64,000 nucleotides of DNA from Hymenopellis radicata (lineage: Eukaryota; Basidiomycota; Agaricomycetes; Agaricales; Physalacriaceae). The notes beneath the pieces are model-generated. The model did no database searches, was not told the origin of the DNA, and saw only the letters and a program-made list of their open reading frames with translations. Positions 1 to 11,474 of this stretch are shown here, piece by piece. The stretch's first letter is position 1. Every line of letters begins with the position of its first letter. Both the position numbers and the translations under genes were made by a program. The stretch covers positions 1 to 64,000 of the forward strand of contig JADNRX010000176.1 of assembly GCA_015501595.1 (NCBI GenBank), given 5' to 3'.

Positions 1-430
1 CGTCATGGCAATACTGCACACACCCGAAGAGAGTCCGCGCGAAGAGATTAGTCCGCAATTCCTGCGTTGATCCCGTGGTCATAAAACAAGCTTTTCATGT
101 GATGCCCAGTCTAATTCTGCACGAGCCAAGCTTGTTTTAGACGTGGTAAGAGATCCAAAAGCTCGTTCGGCCCCAATCAGCCATTTTTCCGGACTCCACA
201 ATCGCTGGATGTTCGCTGGTTTGCCACAGAGAAACGAATGAGAACGGGGAAAAATTTGAGACCTCTGTAAAAATAAGAGGTGGAGACTCTGTGAGGACTT
301 GGAATTGAAGCTGTCTTCTGATCCTGTTCCGCGGTGCATGCTGGAGCTGCGCATGGAATATTCCGAGAATCTGGGCATACTAGTACAGTATGGATGGACA
401 TTGCTGTTCTCGTATCTCGAGCGCTATGAA
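1..430. other. No gene recognised
   Basis: Short open frames occur on both strands but none shows a domain, splice pattern or promoter. The stretch ends where the direct duplication with 23.1 kb begins. I see nothing else here. Confidence 0.5.
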
Positions 431-2490
431 TTAGGTAAGCGAGCTGCAGTTACAACAAGCGTGAAAGACGAACTAATAACGACGGCACTTGCAGTATAAG
501 CCGACATGAAAAGTCACAAATCCCACAGCCTATCCCAGTCTTGAGGGATGGAGACGTCGATGCACCGGCCTTGACTGGGGCAACGCCGAATCGCTTATGC
601 ACGATATTGACGGAAGAGATTCGATTTGCAAAGACTGGACGTTCTATGTATTAGCCGGCGAGCTATAGAATTCGTCAACCAATCGAATTGAGAGTCAAAG
701 CAAAACCGCACCAATATATAACGAGCAATAACCGTAACACTGCAGAACGAGGAGTGAGATTCTCTATGGACGAGCCCAGCCCGGCACGACAGAGGGTTAT
801 CGCTTTGGATCCATTTGACGCGGGCAAACTATGTCTGGGAAAGACTACTCCGCGAGGCGAGGCGAAGACGATCGTCACTAGCTCCTGGGGATGGACACAG
901 AATGGCCGTCTACAGCGACAGGTATGATGAAGGAATGGCTGCCTCCCTAAACGGCTTGGAGCCTCGTAAGAGAATGATAAATAAAACGAGGGCGCGAGGA
1001 ATGCATACAGTGGACCGGGAGTTTGGGCGGGAATCGGACGCAGAGCAGTCCGTACCGGCCACAGATGGTTTTAGCGTTAAGCTGGCGACTCATAGAGCAG
1101 ATTGCGTTCCAGTCTCGCGCGTATGTGTGGTGCAGCAACTAGATAGAAGGTTACCATTAGCATCTACGGAGTGCCATGAACGCGTGATGACCGACCGGAA
1201 GGCGCTGATTCGGGGGAACAGGGCTGGTCCGAGAAGAATGGAACTGAGTATGCAAAGAGCGCGTAGATTGGAGGGCTCGCGTGGTAAGAATTGTAATTGT
1301 CGTCACGGTGCGATTGGGGGATGACAGAGGGCACGGCCGCTAGCGAGGAACGTTTTAACATTCGCCATATGAGCAAAGGAGCAAACGCACCGAACCATAT
1401 TCCGCCATGAAGTTACTCAATAAGCTCATTCAATTCTCCTCCATTTCCATTCAAAAACAAAAGAAAACATGTTGCGTCCAATTATGGCGAGGTCAAGCCA
1501 GAGGGTAATGGAGAGGAAGGCATCCCAGCCGCCTTTGGAGATCCGAGGGGAAAAGACGAACGTCACGCTATAAGACGGGTTAGCACTGCAAAAGGGAAAA
1601 AAGAAAGAAACATACATATTATAAGAACTGCATCCCTCTTCTCCTGATGCATTTTTGGGATTGTCAGCGACCGGTATCACTGCGGTTCACGAGATGTTGA
1701 GAGATGTGCGGATGTATATCGACGAAAAAAAGTGAAAAGTCTGGCCAAAATGGTGCTCCCGGATGATGCTGGTCGGAAAGCAGAAGTGTGACGATCGACG
1801 CGGTCACGATACTGGTCCAGACCACGTCCACGAGGCAAGGTTTTTCCGGCTTCGATGATTCCTGCGCACATATTAAGGTCGACTATGGGAGGATGCACAC
1901 ATATATCTGGCTGCATTTAATCATTTAGTCAGTCGCGCTCGACCAGCTCCCGAGCCACGTTTGTCAAGTGCTCTGTCCCTCATAGCCTCCATTGTTTCGG
2001 CGAGTGGTGGCGTCCTTCTAACGTCATGACTGGTTGTTTAACTACTCCCATATTGTGAAGGTACGCTTCGGTGTTGCCTGAACGCGCGAATTGATATATT
2101 TCGCCATGGTACAGTTTTCCGTCAGGTCTATTATGTATTCCATTGTTCATTAGTCCATAGAGAGGCAACGGTGGACACTCTCAGAGCGTATCGGCGTCGC
2201 CATGGTCCAATTCCGCGCTCTCGCGTTCGTTTTCAACATCCCTCAGACCAAAATTCTATCGTTGGAAATGATTCGTGAATCTTCGCAGCGCTCGGCGGTA
2301 ATTCCTCCACCTCAGCCCGATGCATATGTGCGTGATACGCTCTAACACCAGTATAGCTTGTGTATATCTCCCATCTGGATCTGCATCCAACAATCCTGGC
2401 TGTAACCGTTCACAGGAATATTAGAGGAGCGGCGCTATTCTTCAATAAGTACTAAGAGTCCAGCAATCGGCTATCCGCAGGTGACGAGAA
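430..2490 (+). repeat. Direct duplication, decayed copy
   Basis: This stretch is colinear with about 23115-25245 in the same orientation, with many substitutions and indels. Shared landmarks are the GTAAGCGAGCTGCAGTT start (436 and 23118), the block around 1020-1120 matching 23610-23700, and ACACTCTCAGAGCG at 2173 and 24762. The distal part (about 2170-2490) is a shrunken relic of the last exons of the hypothetical gene at 24839-25961: the segment corresponding to about 25000-25165 is missing here. The TATATAAG box of the other copy is degraded here to CATATGAG. Open frames inside it are not preserved between copies, so I annotate none. Confidence 0.75.
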
Positions 2491-2724
2491 CATGTTATCA
2501 AGGTCGATAGACTCGCTTTAAGCGCCTTTGATTATCTGACTGTTTACTGTAGAATTACTTATGGCAGTCCCATCAGCCCGACGAAGTGATGGACACCACA
2601 CCCTCAAAAAGATACCCGTTCTCGGAAGTGTGCGTACACCGATATATAAAACCACTCGACTACGACGCTCGTAAAAAGTAAAGTCCTATCATCAACATCA
2701 ACTCTAGCCTGCTTCATCCAAATC

Positions 2725-3636
2725 TCAGTTGGCAAAGAAGTCGAATTTCGTGCAAGCATCGCTGTCGGTGGTGACATAGGCGAGATTGTCGGGATTCGGC
2801 CCAACAGCGACGCATCCACCTTGGTGAGCGTACGGACGGATGATGCATTGAGAGGCGACATTGCCGTGAATTTCCGAAATATCAGTAGAGCAAGTGTCAC
2901 ACTGAACGGTCCAGAGCTGGTCACTGTACAACCTGTTAGTGCTACTGACTGGGAAAATATATGAGAAGGTACTAACGGGGCTTTACCGCTGGAAGAGGCC
3001 TTGTCGAGGATGATACTGTCGTCTTGTCCACGGGCATATCGGACGGCGAGCTTCTTGTTGTCAACATCCCTACGTACAAGGATGAGAACGCAAAAAGTAA
3101 TGAAAGGATGGAGAGACACATACTTGATGATGTAGACACCGTCGAGCTGACCAGTCTTCTCGAAGTGCCAGTCGACTGCATAATCACCCCGGAAGCTGCT
3201 AGAGATGACGGGCGCGCGTTCATTGGCAGCGGAAGGACCGAATTCCAACGAGCCAAACGAGTCGACGACGCGGAGACCAGCGCCCTCAAAGTCGGGCGAG
3301 CAGCTGGCCCGATGCGCGGCCGAGGGAGAGGCAGAGCCAAGAGCAGCATTCTTGCCGGCGTGCTCGGCATGCGCGTCGTCGATGGCGTCAGACTCGACCG
3401 GGGCGGCAGCTTTGGATACGGAATGGCGCGCGGCCAAGCGAGGGACGAATCCGCTAAGCGCCTCGGTTGGAGGGTCCGCCTTGCTGAGACCGGAGACGTC
3501 GCCCTAGAATGACGCGTCAGCAAGATGGTCAAAATGACGCAGAGCCATTTACCTCTCCGGGAACGTAAGGTGGGGCAGCGAAGGCGGAGGCAACGACGAG
3601 GACGACGACGGGCAGAGTCTGGGCGAAGGAAGGCAT
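2725..3636 (-). CDS. Small secreted protein, Cys-containing C-terminus
   Basis: Four exons (3636-3553, 3503-3124, 3069-2977, 2923-2725) join in frame to a 251-residue protein. The first exon encodes a classic signal peptide, beginning MPSFAQTLPVVVLVVASAFA and followed by APPYVPGE. The middle is Ala/Ser-rich with acidic patches (DAIDDAHAEHAG). The C-terminal ~110 residues look globular, with YAVDWHFEK, a DNKKLAVRYARG strand-like segment and cysteines in VQCDTC, SQCI, GGCV and DACTKF. The last intron has a CACTAAC branch site. A TATAAAAG box lies at 3727-3734. The promoter, signal exon and first intron are closely matched by the gene at 21852-22464, whose mature part is unrelated. Function unknown; I see no catalytic motif. 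An effector or cell-wall role is only inference from secretion. Confidence 0.8.
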
Positions 3637-3726
3637 GGTAAAGAGTGTGCTAAAAGAGAATGTGGGTAGAGGTGATAGAGGTAGAGATGATGGGGGTTGG
3701 AAAGAAAAGCGTCGAGCTCAGCGCGT

Positions 3727-3734
3727 CTTTTATA
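3727..3734 (-). promoter_or_regulatory. TATA box of secreted-protein gene
   Basis: TATAAAAG on the minus strand, about 90 bp upstream of the ATG at 3636. The matching TATAAAG occurs at the same relative place upstream of the paralogous signal exon at 22464. Confidence 0.6.
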
Positions 3735-3951
3735 CCCAGAAGACGCCCGATTTGGCCCCCGGCGCGTCCCAAATAAGCTATATTGTGACGCCACTCATGC
3801 GTCATCGAATAATTCTTCACGTGAACGTTCTTCTCGCGATCGGCCTGTGGCATGCGATCCTCTAACCGCCTTCTCAGCGCCGTGCAGGTTCTCAAAGCTC
3901 TTTCATAGGATCTTTCCGGTGCGCGGGATGTGGGAGATGTCCTAGGGCGAG

Positions 3952-3960
3952 TATAAAAGG
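3952..3960 (+). promoter_or_regulatory. TATA box, rightward promoter
   Basis: GAGTATAAAAGG on the plus strand, divergent from the secreted-protein promoter. A GTAAGT donor at about 4092 follows, so a non-coding or short first exon of the LIM-like gene further right is possible. No ATG-initiated long frame directly follows. Confidence 0.4.
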
Positions 3961-4159
3961 GAAGCTGTGGTTGGGAAGGAGAATAATGAGGGGGATAACA
4001 AAGGTTTGCAAGATTCAGCGCTACGGTCGTCGGCGAGTGAGCGGAAACTCGAACCGCCGTTGATTCTGATTCGCCACAGACGTCGAGTGAAAGTAAGTCT
4101 TAACGCAACTGCTTGTCCGCGTTTGCCATCGCCTTGGCCGAGAATGCCGACCCTGCCAT

Positions 4160-4188
4160 TTCCTTCTTCCTTCTTCCTTCTTCCTTCT
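4160..4188. repeat. Pyrimidine microsatellite
   Basis: About four tandem copies of a TTCCTTC heptamer. The right arm has the complementary purine tract at about 41836-41866 with a different copy number. Confidence 0.8.
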
Positions 4189-4499
4189 GTTCCTCTCTCC
4201 TCCTCCGGCTATCCTTAGCGCGTCTATGCCATTTATCCGTGACTTGATGTGCGCACTGAGAGATCACATCGATCCTTGAGCTGCAATGACGCGTTGGCAG
4301 AGAATTGTTTATCTATCAACGCCCAGCGGTTACGCTCCGAGCCGAGTTCTTGCATGGGTAACGCTGGGACCAACACGGTATCCAAAGCTTGTACGTTCCG
4401 ACATGGTACATGTTGGATCCAAAACGACTAACCGAATACCTTGAAGAGTCTAGTATATCACTCTGCCAGCGGACACGAAGCACCGACGCATAGGCATGA

Positions 4500-5110
4500 T
4501 TGTTGCAGGTAAAGCGCAACAAGTCAGTTAGGCGCACGCGAAGCGTTTCCAGTCCACCGACGCCAGATCTTATTTCGGACTTTTCTGACACGGCAACAAT
4601 ATCGTCATATATGTTGGACTCGCCGTTAGTCTTGCCCTCCGATCCTGCGCCCCGTTCGTCCTTAGGCAACCCACGCGTCGCTGGTTCACATCATTGGCGG
4701 GTTAGAAGCAAAGTCTAAAGCGTCTCCAAAGTCCACGACGCCCGACCGTACGTTCATCCTGTGTAGACATTTGTTTTCAATCTCTGCTGGTGGAAGATAT
4801 GTCAGCCGAGGATGGCACCTTGAAGCACTTCCATTCAAATTGCTTCAAAGGTGCGGTCTGTGGGCTTCCGTTCAAGGAGGCTGCGCAAGGTCAAGCTATT
4901 TTCGTACGAGGTCAATATGGTCCTAGGTGATGTCTGAATCTTTTACTCTATTTCCTCGCTTGCTTATCTATGTTACAGTGCGCAAATATCTCTCTGTGAA
5001 TTACTGGACGCTGGTTATCGTCTTCTTTGACTCTTCGAGTATGTATATTGTCGATGGTACGTTTATGCTCGGGATACTCTAACGCCATAAGCGCTAACGG
5101 CTCTCTTCCC
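4500..5110 (+). pseudogene. LIM-domain protein relic (left arm)
   Basis: Plus-strand frames encode a basic/Ser-Pro-rich segment (KRNKSVRRTRSVSSPPTPD, about 4506-4565). A frame at about 4800-4915 then reads AEDGTLKHFHSNCFKGAVCG followed by LPF, which resembles the middle of a LIM zinc finger (H-x2-C-x2-C-x2-C). The expected second Cys is Gly, so zinc binding would be damaged. GT-AG introns are plausible at about 4918-4978 and 5058-5116. In the right arm the LIM-coding stretch is deleted and only the flanks remain (about 41640-41835). I could not assemble a complete gene, and the LIM assignment rests on one short motif. Confidence 0.4.
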
Positions 5111-5551
5111 GGTCAGATTTCACCCGAGCATCGATAACTCCGACCTATTTTCTTGCTCAGCCTCAAACTGGCGTTTTCCGGACAGGGGTGCTTTCTTCTC
5201 ACTATAACTATGATGTGACCATCGAGCTGGCTGCGTTGATCGTTCTGCTATGCGGGGGACCGAGCGCAGGAACATCTTTCATTAATAGTGCGCCACGCTT
5301 ACTGTCGTCGCATATCTCGGGCATATTCAAGTGGCGATCATTCGTCCACATACTCGGCATCATTCAACAGCACTCGGCACCATTGTACCGTAGCCACTCC
5401 ATGGCGGACGCCCATTGTACACACTTTGACTTGGTCACGTGTGATCCAAGGGTTGAGGAACCTTTGTCGATGGTCCATTTTATTACTTATACCTCCACCT
5501 TCCCAATCTACTTTCACTTGCTCCCCACCTTCATGATCATTACGCGCCGGA

Positions 5552-7666
5552 ATGCATCCGACCTTTCACTCTAATAGTAGTTCGCTGGCGAGCGCTTTGG
5601 GTGGCATGCAGCCAGTAAGCGCGTTTAATTTCACAATAATCCGGCGTATTTTGCTGACCGATAATTTACAGTCCCGCGAGACGCAATTTGCGCTCGCCCC
5701 GACCAATCCCAGCGCGAACTCTGTTCACTATCCCCGTGCTGAGAACTATCCCACTGAGCGCGCTTTCTCAATGCCCCCGGTCGGAGTTGGTGCACCCGCA
5801 CTGGAGCATTCTAGTCCCGCTGCTCAGCCAACACCCCCACAGAATCATCCGTCAAGCCAATTTACGCTGCAGAACAACCGAGGCCGAGCGCTCGATCTTC
5901 GATACCAACGCGCACTACCTCAACCCCATGCTGGAAAGGACCAGCACGCGCCCGTCGCACAATACCAATCCACCTACCCCGCCGGTGTTTATCCCTCGGC
6001 ACCCAACGCGCCTCGCCTGCAGAGCAGTTACTCGTTCTCTCATGTCCAGTCCGTGCCACAAGGTGGTCTACCCGCAGCCCAGCTTCAAGTTCAACGGACG
6101 CATAGTCTCCCAGTCCAGTCCGGCCACAGCACGAATCCACATATACATCATCCTACACGTCAGATGCGCGCGACAGCTGGATCTCACCCTTCCCTCTCGA
6201 CCCCCAATGCTCTTCGAAACACGTCGAGCACGCCTTCACAGCCGCCTTCTCAAAATCCCTTCAACGTGTCTCAGCTCCAGCGTTCTATCCCGGCTCCAAA
6301 CACGAGCAGTCGTTCACTCTCGCGGCCGTCGACATTCAATCATTATCCTCATCAGCCTGTAGCTGCCAACCCTACCACGGGTCATTCAGCTCAATCCACA
6401 GGCCCGACGTTCAGGCCTCCGGCCCCGCCTGCACGCCAAACAGGAAGCGTTCCCGTTCATCCACCTCATCAATTCGCCGCTCCTCCTGCTCCCACTCCGG
6501 TTCAACGGACGCAGAGCTTACCCGCTCAACCACCGAAGATACGCCCTGTTGCTGCGCGTGCTCCAGTGGGACCGTCTCCGCTCCAGCAATCTATGACGAC
6601 GCCAGCGGATCTGAGCTTTAATCCGTACGCGTACATGCTCTCGAAGCCGAGTCAGCCTGCGGCATCGAATGCTCAGCAGGTATATGTACCTCGACCGCCT
6701 CCCCAACTGCGCAGGAGCGATACAGAGCCTACTACTGGCAAGAGGAGACATGATGAAGAGAAAGTCGAGGAGGAGAAGAGGCAGGCGAAAAAGGCGAAGG
6801 TGGCACCAAAAGTTCCTCAGACTGTGAGTAATTCCGTGCTTCATTCCCGCTGGCTTTTGTTCTTACGCCGTTCATCAGAAACCTCTTGAAACTATTGAAG
6901 AAGCCGGCGAGGTCCAGGAGACAGGCATTGTAAGTGAAATTTGCAGACACATTGAAGCTGCTGTTTAATTCTTTCTTCTTAGCCTCACGAAAACGGTGAA
7001 ACCGTTCTTCCGGATTCCGAGCAGAATGAAATCGTAACGGAAACAAGTTCTGTCGAAGCCTCGAGTCCGCCCCGCTGCATTGACGACTACGTCGTTCTGC
7101 GCCGCTACAATCTCCTCCTCTACGCAGCGGGCCTGCACGAGCCCAAGCTTCTCCACGGCGATGTCCTCTTGGGCTTGCCGCCACAGTTAGCCGTCCATTC
7201 TATCGAGACCGCTGTCATCGTCCGTGCTCTCGGCGAATCTGATTTGGGGGTTGGGAGATTGAAGGCGTTGAGCCCAGACGAAGCGAAGACGACGATAGTC
7301 GGATGGTGGGGCGTGTTGGAGGACATGAAGAAGGACGGCATTTGGCCGGACGGTTGTCCTACTTATTATCCCGTTCCTCTGGACGATAAGCAGGTGGGCG
7401 GTAAAGGTATGAGGGCGCTCTCGGCGGATGATCCTTCGCCTGTGTCGTCTTCGATGGAAACTACGCATGATCTCTCGGAGGACAGTGATGAGGTAGAGGA
7501 GGAGGGCGAAGAGGATGCGTCGGATTTCTCAGAGGATGAGGAGGAAACGACGGTAATTGCTCAGCAAGGTGAGCACAAGGAGACGGATGCTAAGGTCGCG
7601 GGAGTGCAGGAGGAGGAGTGGGACGAGCTCTTTGATGAGTTGATTAATCCAGATGCTCTCGCTTAA
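5552..7666 (+). CDS. Pro/Gln-rich protein with basic segment and acidic tail
   Basis: Four exons (5552-5614, 5672-6823, 6879-6929, 6983-7666) give 649 residues in frame. Residues ~20-400 are low-complexity and rich in Pro, Gln, Ser and His, with repeated phrases such as VQRTHSLP and VQRTQSLPAQPP. A basic KRRHDEEK...KRQAKKAKV segment (~400-425) looks like a nuclear localisation signal. A more ordered block follows (CIDDYVVLRRYNLLLYAAGL to TYYPVPLDDKQ, ~470-570). The end is very acidic (EVEEEGEEDASDFSEDEEE). Composition suggests a nuclear, perhaps transcription-related protein, but no DNA-binding domain is recognised. It is the full-length member of the pair with 39019-41211, which has lost the acidic tail. 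Confidence 0.8.
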
Positions 7667-8200
7667 TGCAGATACCTTAGATATTTTCGTATTCAGGTGG
7701 ATGTTTTTTATTTATTCGTGTACTGTATTCAACCAATTCAACTTTTGTGATCTACGATTTGTCAAAGTCAATTTCAAGTAGTCATTACGCGGCACATAAC
7801 TTCACTGACTTCTCGAGTCGCGCATGAACTGAGTATATGCGGCTTCCTCCAGATACGACGGTACACGTTGTCGATTCCAGTGAGCAGAAGAGCTCGATGA
7901 AGCGACATGAACGTTAATTCTGGCCTCCATATTCATGAAGCATACGTCCGAGTGCTCGAAACCACAAATTGTAAGGAGGTAGTAGAATTACAACACAACA
8001 CGATAGCGAGTACACACAACAGCAGACAACATAACGAGATAATGAATAAGGAATGGGAACCTACGAGATAAATACTAATGATAGCAGATGCAGAGCGATG
8101 TGATATGTGATAAGTAGTACAATGGCGGAATAAAAGAAATATAATCATGTCTTCACAAATCTGCGTCGAGTGCAGACCGACCTTCGATAGACGAAGGGGT
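7667..8200. other. Intergenic region between convergent genes
   Basis: 3' flanks of the convergent Pro-rich and acidic genes. AT-rich, with the counterpart at about 38208-38848 in the right arm. No gene or structured RNA is evident. Confidence 0.5.
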
Positions 8201-9146
8201 TTAGTCTTCGTCGTCATTCTCCAAACTCTCACCCCCGAAGCTTGGTACGAACACTTCCGACTCGGGCGTCGTCAAGAAAGCAAACGGGAAGTCACCAGAC
8301 AAGTCGAATTCCCCCCAGGGATCAGACGCGGAATCAAGAGCGTAGTTCTCGCCTGACCAATTCTCCTTGGTCCAAGAAGAGGGCTCGTCGAGTTCAGTTA
8401 AATCGACAGCTGCAGCTGAAGCAGGAATCTGCGCGAGGATCTAGGAAAGTACTGAGTTAGGATGGTATGCGCCACTGGAAACGAGAAAGCCTTACACTGT
8501 CCATAAAAGCCCGGGTCTTCGGGTCTATAGGCCCTCATCATCGTTCCCGGCAGCGAAATGTTCGACTTTGGGGGAAGGCGGAGAACGCTATATTGAAGTC
8601 AGCGACAAACAGATCATCGTTGAAGTAATGAGACTTACCCCTTCAGCGCCGAGAATCTCTCTTTCCTTTCCTTGGGCCTCCAATCCTTCATCGTGTCGCG
8701 CCTTCTTCAACGCTTCCTCAGGCCCGTTCAGGTCTGATAGAGTGCGCTTTCTTTTCTCGATGACCTGGACGCCTGGAATGGGCGCGGCAGCGACCCAGGA
8801 GCCGGCGTTTTCAACATCAGGCTCCGCCACCTTCAGCGCCTCATCAGCCAAACTGAGGGCAGCCTCCCGGACTGGAGGAGCGAGTGCACTCGCGGCGACA
8901 GTGACGGGAGTCGTGTCTACAGGCGGATCCTGGTGTACGCGATGAACCTGGCCATGCTGAAGAAGTCGCCGGTCCCTCCGCGGGTGAAGGAGGAACGGGC
9001 ATGTTGTCGCTCTGCGACTTTTGTTGTTTCGAGGGTTTCGTGGCCTTGCGTCTTTTCTTGATGGTGGGTTTCGACGTGGGGACGGAGAGTTCGTGACGAT
9101 AAGTGTCGAGGAGGAAGGAGCTGGTGCAGTACGGGTCGGTAGCCAT
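8201..9146 (-). pseudogene. Acidic nuclear-like protein, left copy, broken near N-terminus
   Basis: The N-terminus MATDPYCTSSFLLDTYRHEL and a basic KKRRKATKP segment match the right-arm copy at 37409. After PVPPSP this copy carries about 35 extra bases that shift the frame; the homologous frame resumes at DTTPVTVAASALAPP. Downstream it keeps EKRKRTLSDLNGPEE and an acidic C-terminus (SDPWGEFDLSGDFPFAF through SFGGESLENDDED). Introns at about 8610 and 8445-8500 match those of the right copy. The basic segment followed by an acidic tail suggests a nuclear protein; function unknown. The right copy is intact where this one is broken and broken where this one is intact. Confidence 0.65.
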
Positions 9147-9476
9147 TTGATTAATATCGTTGTAGTGATTGTTAGAGAAAGAGTGAGCTGAATGTGGTGG
9201 TGTGGGCGAAAGCAAGAGCAACAAAGACAAGCAATGCTCCCAGTGCGTGATCGAGAGTGCACGCCGTGGGAGAATTAGAATTACCACTCTGGGCTACTGG
9301 CCATTGTTCGACCCTTGTGGACCGTGACTCTTGAGAAGGCCTCAAGGCCGTGCAATGTTTAGAGCAAGACAAAATTAGGAAGCACTGTATGAGAGGTGTA
9401 TCAGTTCAAGACCTAAATATGGACGAGCGGCGTGGGGAATCTACCTAAGATCAATTCATTATATGCGCCACACTTC

Positions 9477-9641
9477 CTAAAAGCGCCGTTTTTCAAATAG
9501 GACATACGTAGCACTGTTGTCAATTTCAATAAGAGAAAATCGTTGAAATTCTTCACTGGAACACTCACGATATTCATCGATCCAGACAGCGGGAGTCAGT
9601 GCAGGTTGCAAAAAGGTGGCATTTTGGACACATCCAGTCAT
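9477..9641 (-). CDS. Conserved 54-residue ORF (left arm)
   Basis: An ATG-initiated frame begins MTGCVQNATF and ends YVLFEKRRF. The mirrored right-arm frame (36897-37061) has the same length, the same start and stop, no indel and 8 differences in 54 residues, whereas neighbouring genes in the arms have accumulated frameshifts. That favours coding constraint. A GTGAGT within the frame could also be a splice donor, so this might be a terminal exon of a longer gene. Product unknown. Confidence 0.45.
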   Translation of the reverse strand: MTGCVQNATFLQPALTPAVWIDEYRECSSEEFQRFSLIEIDNSATYVLFEKRRF

Positions 9642-10201
9642 CTGAGGCAAAGATCTGGCTGACGATATAAATGGAAGCATCCGTTACAGACTACACTCGT
9701 TGTACGGGCAGGAAGGCTTCTGATCTTACTCTCCGTGATCTTCGAATTGGCTCACAGTGTCTCCGAATGGACGCTCACGTATTGGCGGACTCGATGTCAC
9801 AGCTTACCCAGCATGCTTTCAGAGAGATTGGTACTTAGGCAGAGAGACCGCCAGCGGATGCGTTACCGTCCCATTGGCGAGATGTGGCGTCATTCGTGAT
9901 GAACGTCCGCAGACGCGATGATTCCCTAGTTCTGAGTGGTTCCTGTGTGAAGCAATAAGTATAGTGTCATAGAATGGCCGTGTTAGCGCAGCTGTCGAAC
10001 TGTGAAGCTAGGCTGGTGGAGGAAGGAAAAAGAGGGGAAAATCGGACATGTTGCCGCCGGCAAGGCTGACTCATCATTTGACCGTCCTTGAATTTACCAA
10101 GTGATGTGGGAAGGGCATAAATACTGAGATGTAACATACTATAAAATAGGCATAATGGAGTGCATGCTGTGTAAAAATCTGATGACCAAACAGTAAAGTA
10201 A
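9642..10201. other. Intergenic region
   Basis: 3' flank of the TYTV-repeat gene and 5' flank of the micro-ORF. It is conserved in the right arm (about 36183-36896). No further gene seen. Confidence 0.45.
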
Positions 10202-11057
10202 CTAAAGGAAGATATTCTCGTCAATCAGGATGTCGAACATCATTGCCTCTTCAGCAGTAAGGATGTCCGAGGATGTAACGGGCACCGTCTGCTCCGCCAG
10301 ACTGTCTATCATCTCGCGCGCCTCCCACTCCGAGTTAATTTCAGCAGACACATCTGGAGCGGAGCTCTCAGTGACCGCAGGCTCTGGCGCAGTCAAAGCG
10401 GAAGAGGAGCCCGGAGAGCTCGGTGGGGTGAGAGACCTCCAAGGTTGTTCAACGTAGGATGGCATAGATTGCCACTCTTCGTCTGATGGAAAGACCGACA
10501 AGTCAATGGCGGGTTCGGATGATGGAAGGACAGACAAGTCAACGGGCTCGGGTGATGGAAAGACATCAACGTCAACCGCGGGTTCGGGCGTCTTCGGAGG
10601 AGTGGGGATCTGGGAAGCCCTTTGAGAGCTCTCTGTAGATGAAGATGCTGCTTGCAAAGCTGCGGCATACCGAGGTGCCAGTTGTCGGGCAGCCGCGGGG
10701 GTAACTTTGCGCGGTATTCTCGAGAGGCTGTACGAAATCATTGATTGAGTTCACTGCAGACAACGTATGCACGGACACGAACCGGTATGGATCGAATCGT
10801 GCAGGAGAGCGCCACCTTGGTTCCTTCCCACTGTGTGGACGAAGGGGGGGCCCCGCAACAAGCCTTGGAGCCGTGACGGCGGGTGGTTCGTAGCGGGGCA
10901 CGGTGTACGCGCTGACCACAGGTACGTTGTACGTGGTGGTCACGGGCGCGTTGTATGTGGTGGCCACGGGCACGGTGTACGTGGTGGTCACAGTGTACGT
11001 TGTGGTTACAGCGAACGTGTTGAGATCCTGCGGGTGAGAGGGAGGATGCGGAAGCAT
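10202..11057 (-). CDS. TYTV-repeat / Ser-Pro-rich acidic protein (left copy)
   Basis: Two exons (11057-10783, 10727-10202) join in frame to 266 residues. The N-terminal part has tandem TTTYTV / TTYNAPV / TTTYNVPVV repeats (about residues 18-50). The C-terminal part has tandem FPSPEPVDLSVLPSSEPA-type repeats and an acidic Ser/Pro-rich tail ending IDENIFL. No signal peptide, membrane segment or known domain is visible. The right-arm partner (35306-36182) is also intact with the same intron, making this the only larger gene of the duplication that looks open in both copies. Copies differ mainly by indels within the repeats. Function unknown; composition resembles an intrinsically disordered, possibly activating protein. 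Confidence 0.75.
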
Positions 11058-11474
11058 GTTGGAAACGGAAGTATGGCCAAATGATTGAGGGCGAAACACT
11101 GAATCGCAGAGAAAAAAATAGAGGCGCTGAATCGCGGTGGAATGATGAGGAGTATAGCGAGCACGTCAAACGCTTTATTATAGTCTCAGCGAAGAGGGGA
11201 TGATGTGGACCATCCGTGGACGTGCAGGGTCTGTTATGTCGACAACAATGGAACACACAATTCGCTGAATAGTTTATCAACGATCGAGCCATTGTTTCCT
11301 AAATTGAAGAATCAGGGCGGCATCGAGGACACGAGAATGTGGATTGCCTATGGGGGAGCCTGCCTCCTTTATTGGGGTTGGGTCGGAGTTCCTTGGAATC
11401 CACCGGAGAAATGTCAAGCCCATCACAGGAACAGTCCACGTCTTGAAAGCGCTTCGGTTGGCCCTCGTGCGTGG

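Noticed and set aside
815..1324. 169-codon plus-strand open frame in the left direct repeat
   Set aside because: The homologous stretch at 23.4-24.0 kb does not keep the frame, and there is no domain or splice pattern.
3024..3512. 162-codon plus-strand frame
   Set aside because: Antisense to exon 2 of the secreted-protein gene, whose introns, signal peptide and promoter are clear.
5688..6362. 224-codon alternative frame inside the Pro-rich gene
   Set aside because: It is a shadow of the real frame, lies inside exon 2 in another phase, and is Arg/Ser/Pro-rich as expected for out-of-frame reading of Pro/Gln codons.
8201..11057. Mating-type homeodomain locus suggested by duplicated, divergent nuclear-like genes
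   Set aside because: No WFxNxR homeodomain helix, HMG box, pheromone precursor (CaaX) or STE3-like receptor is present.
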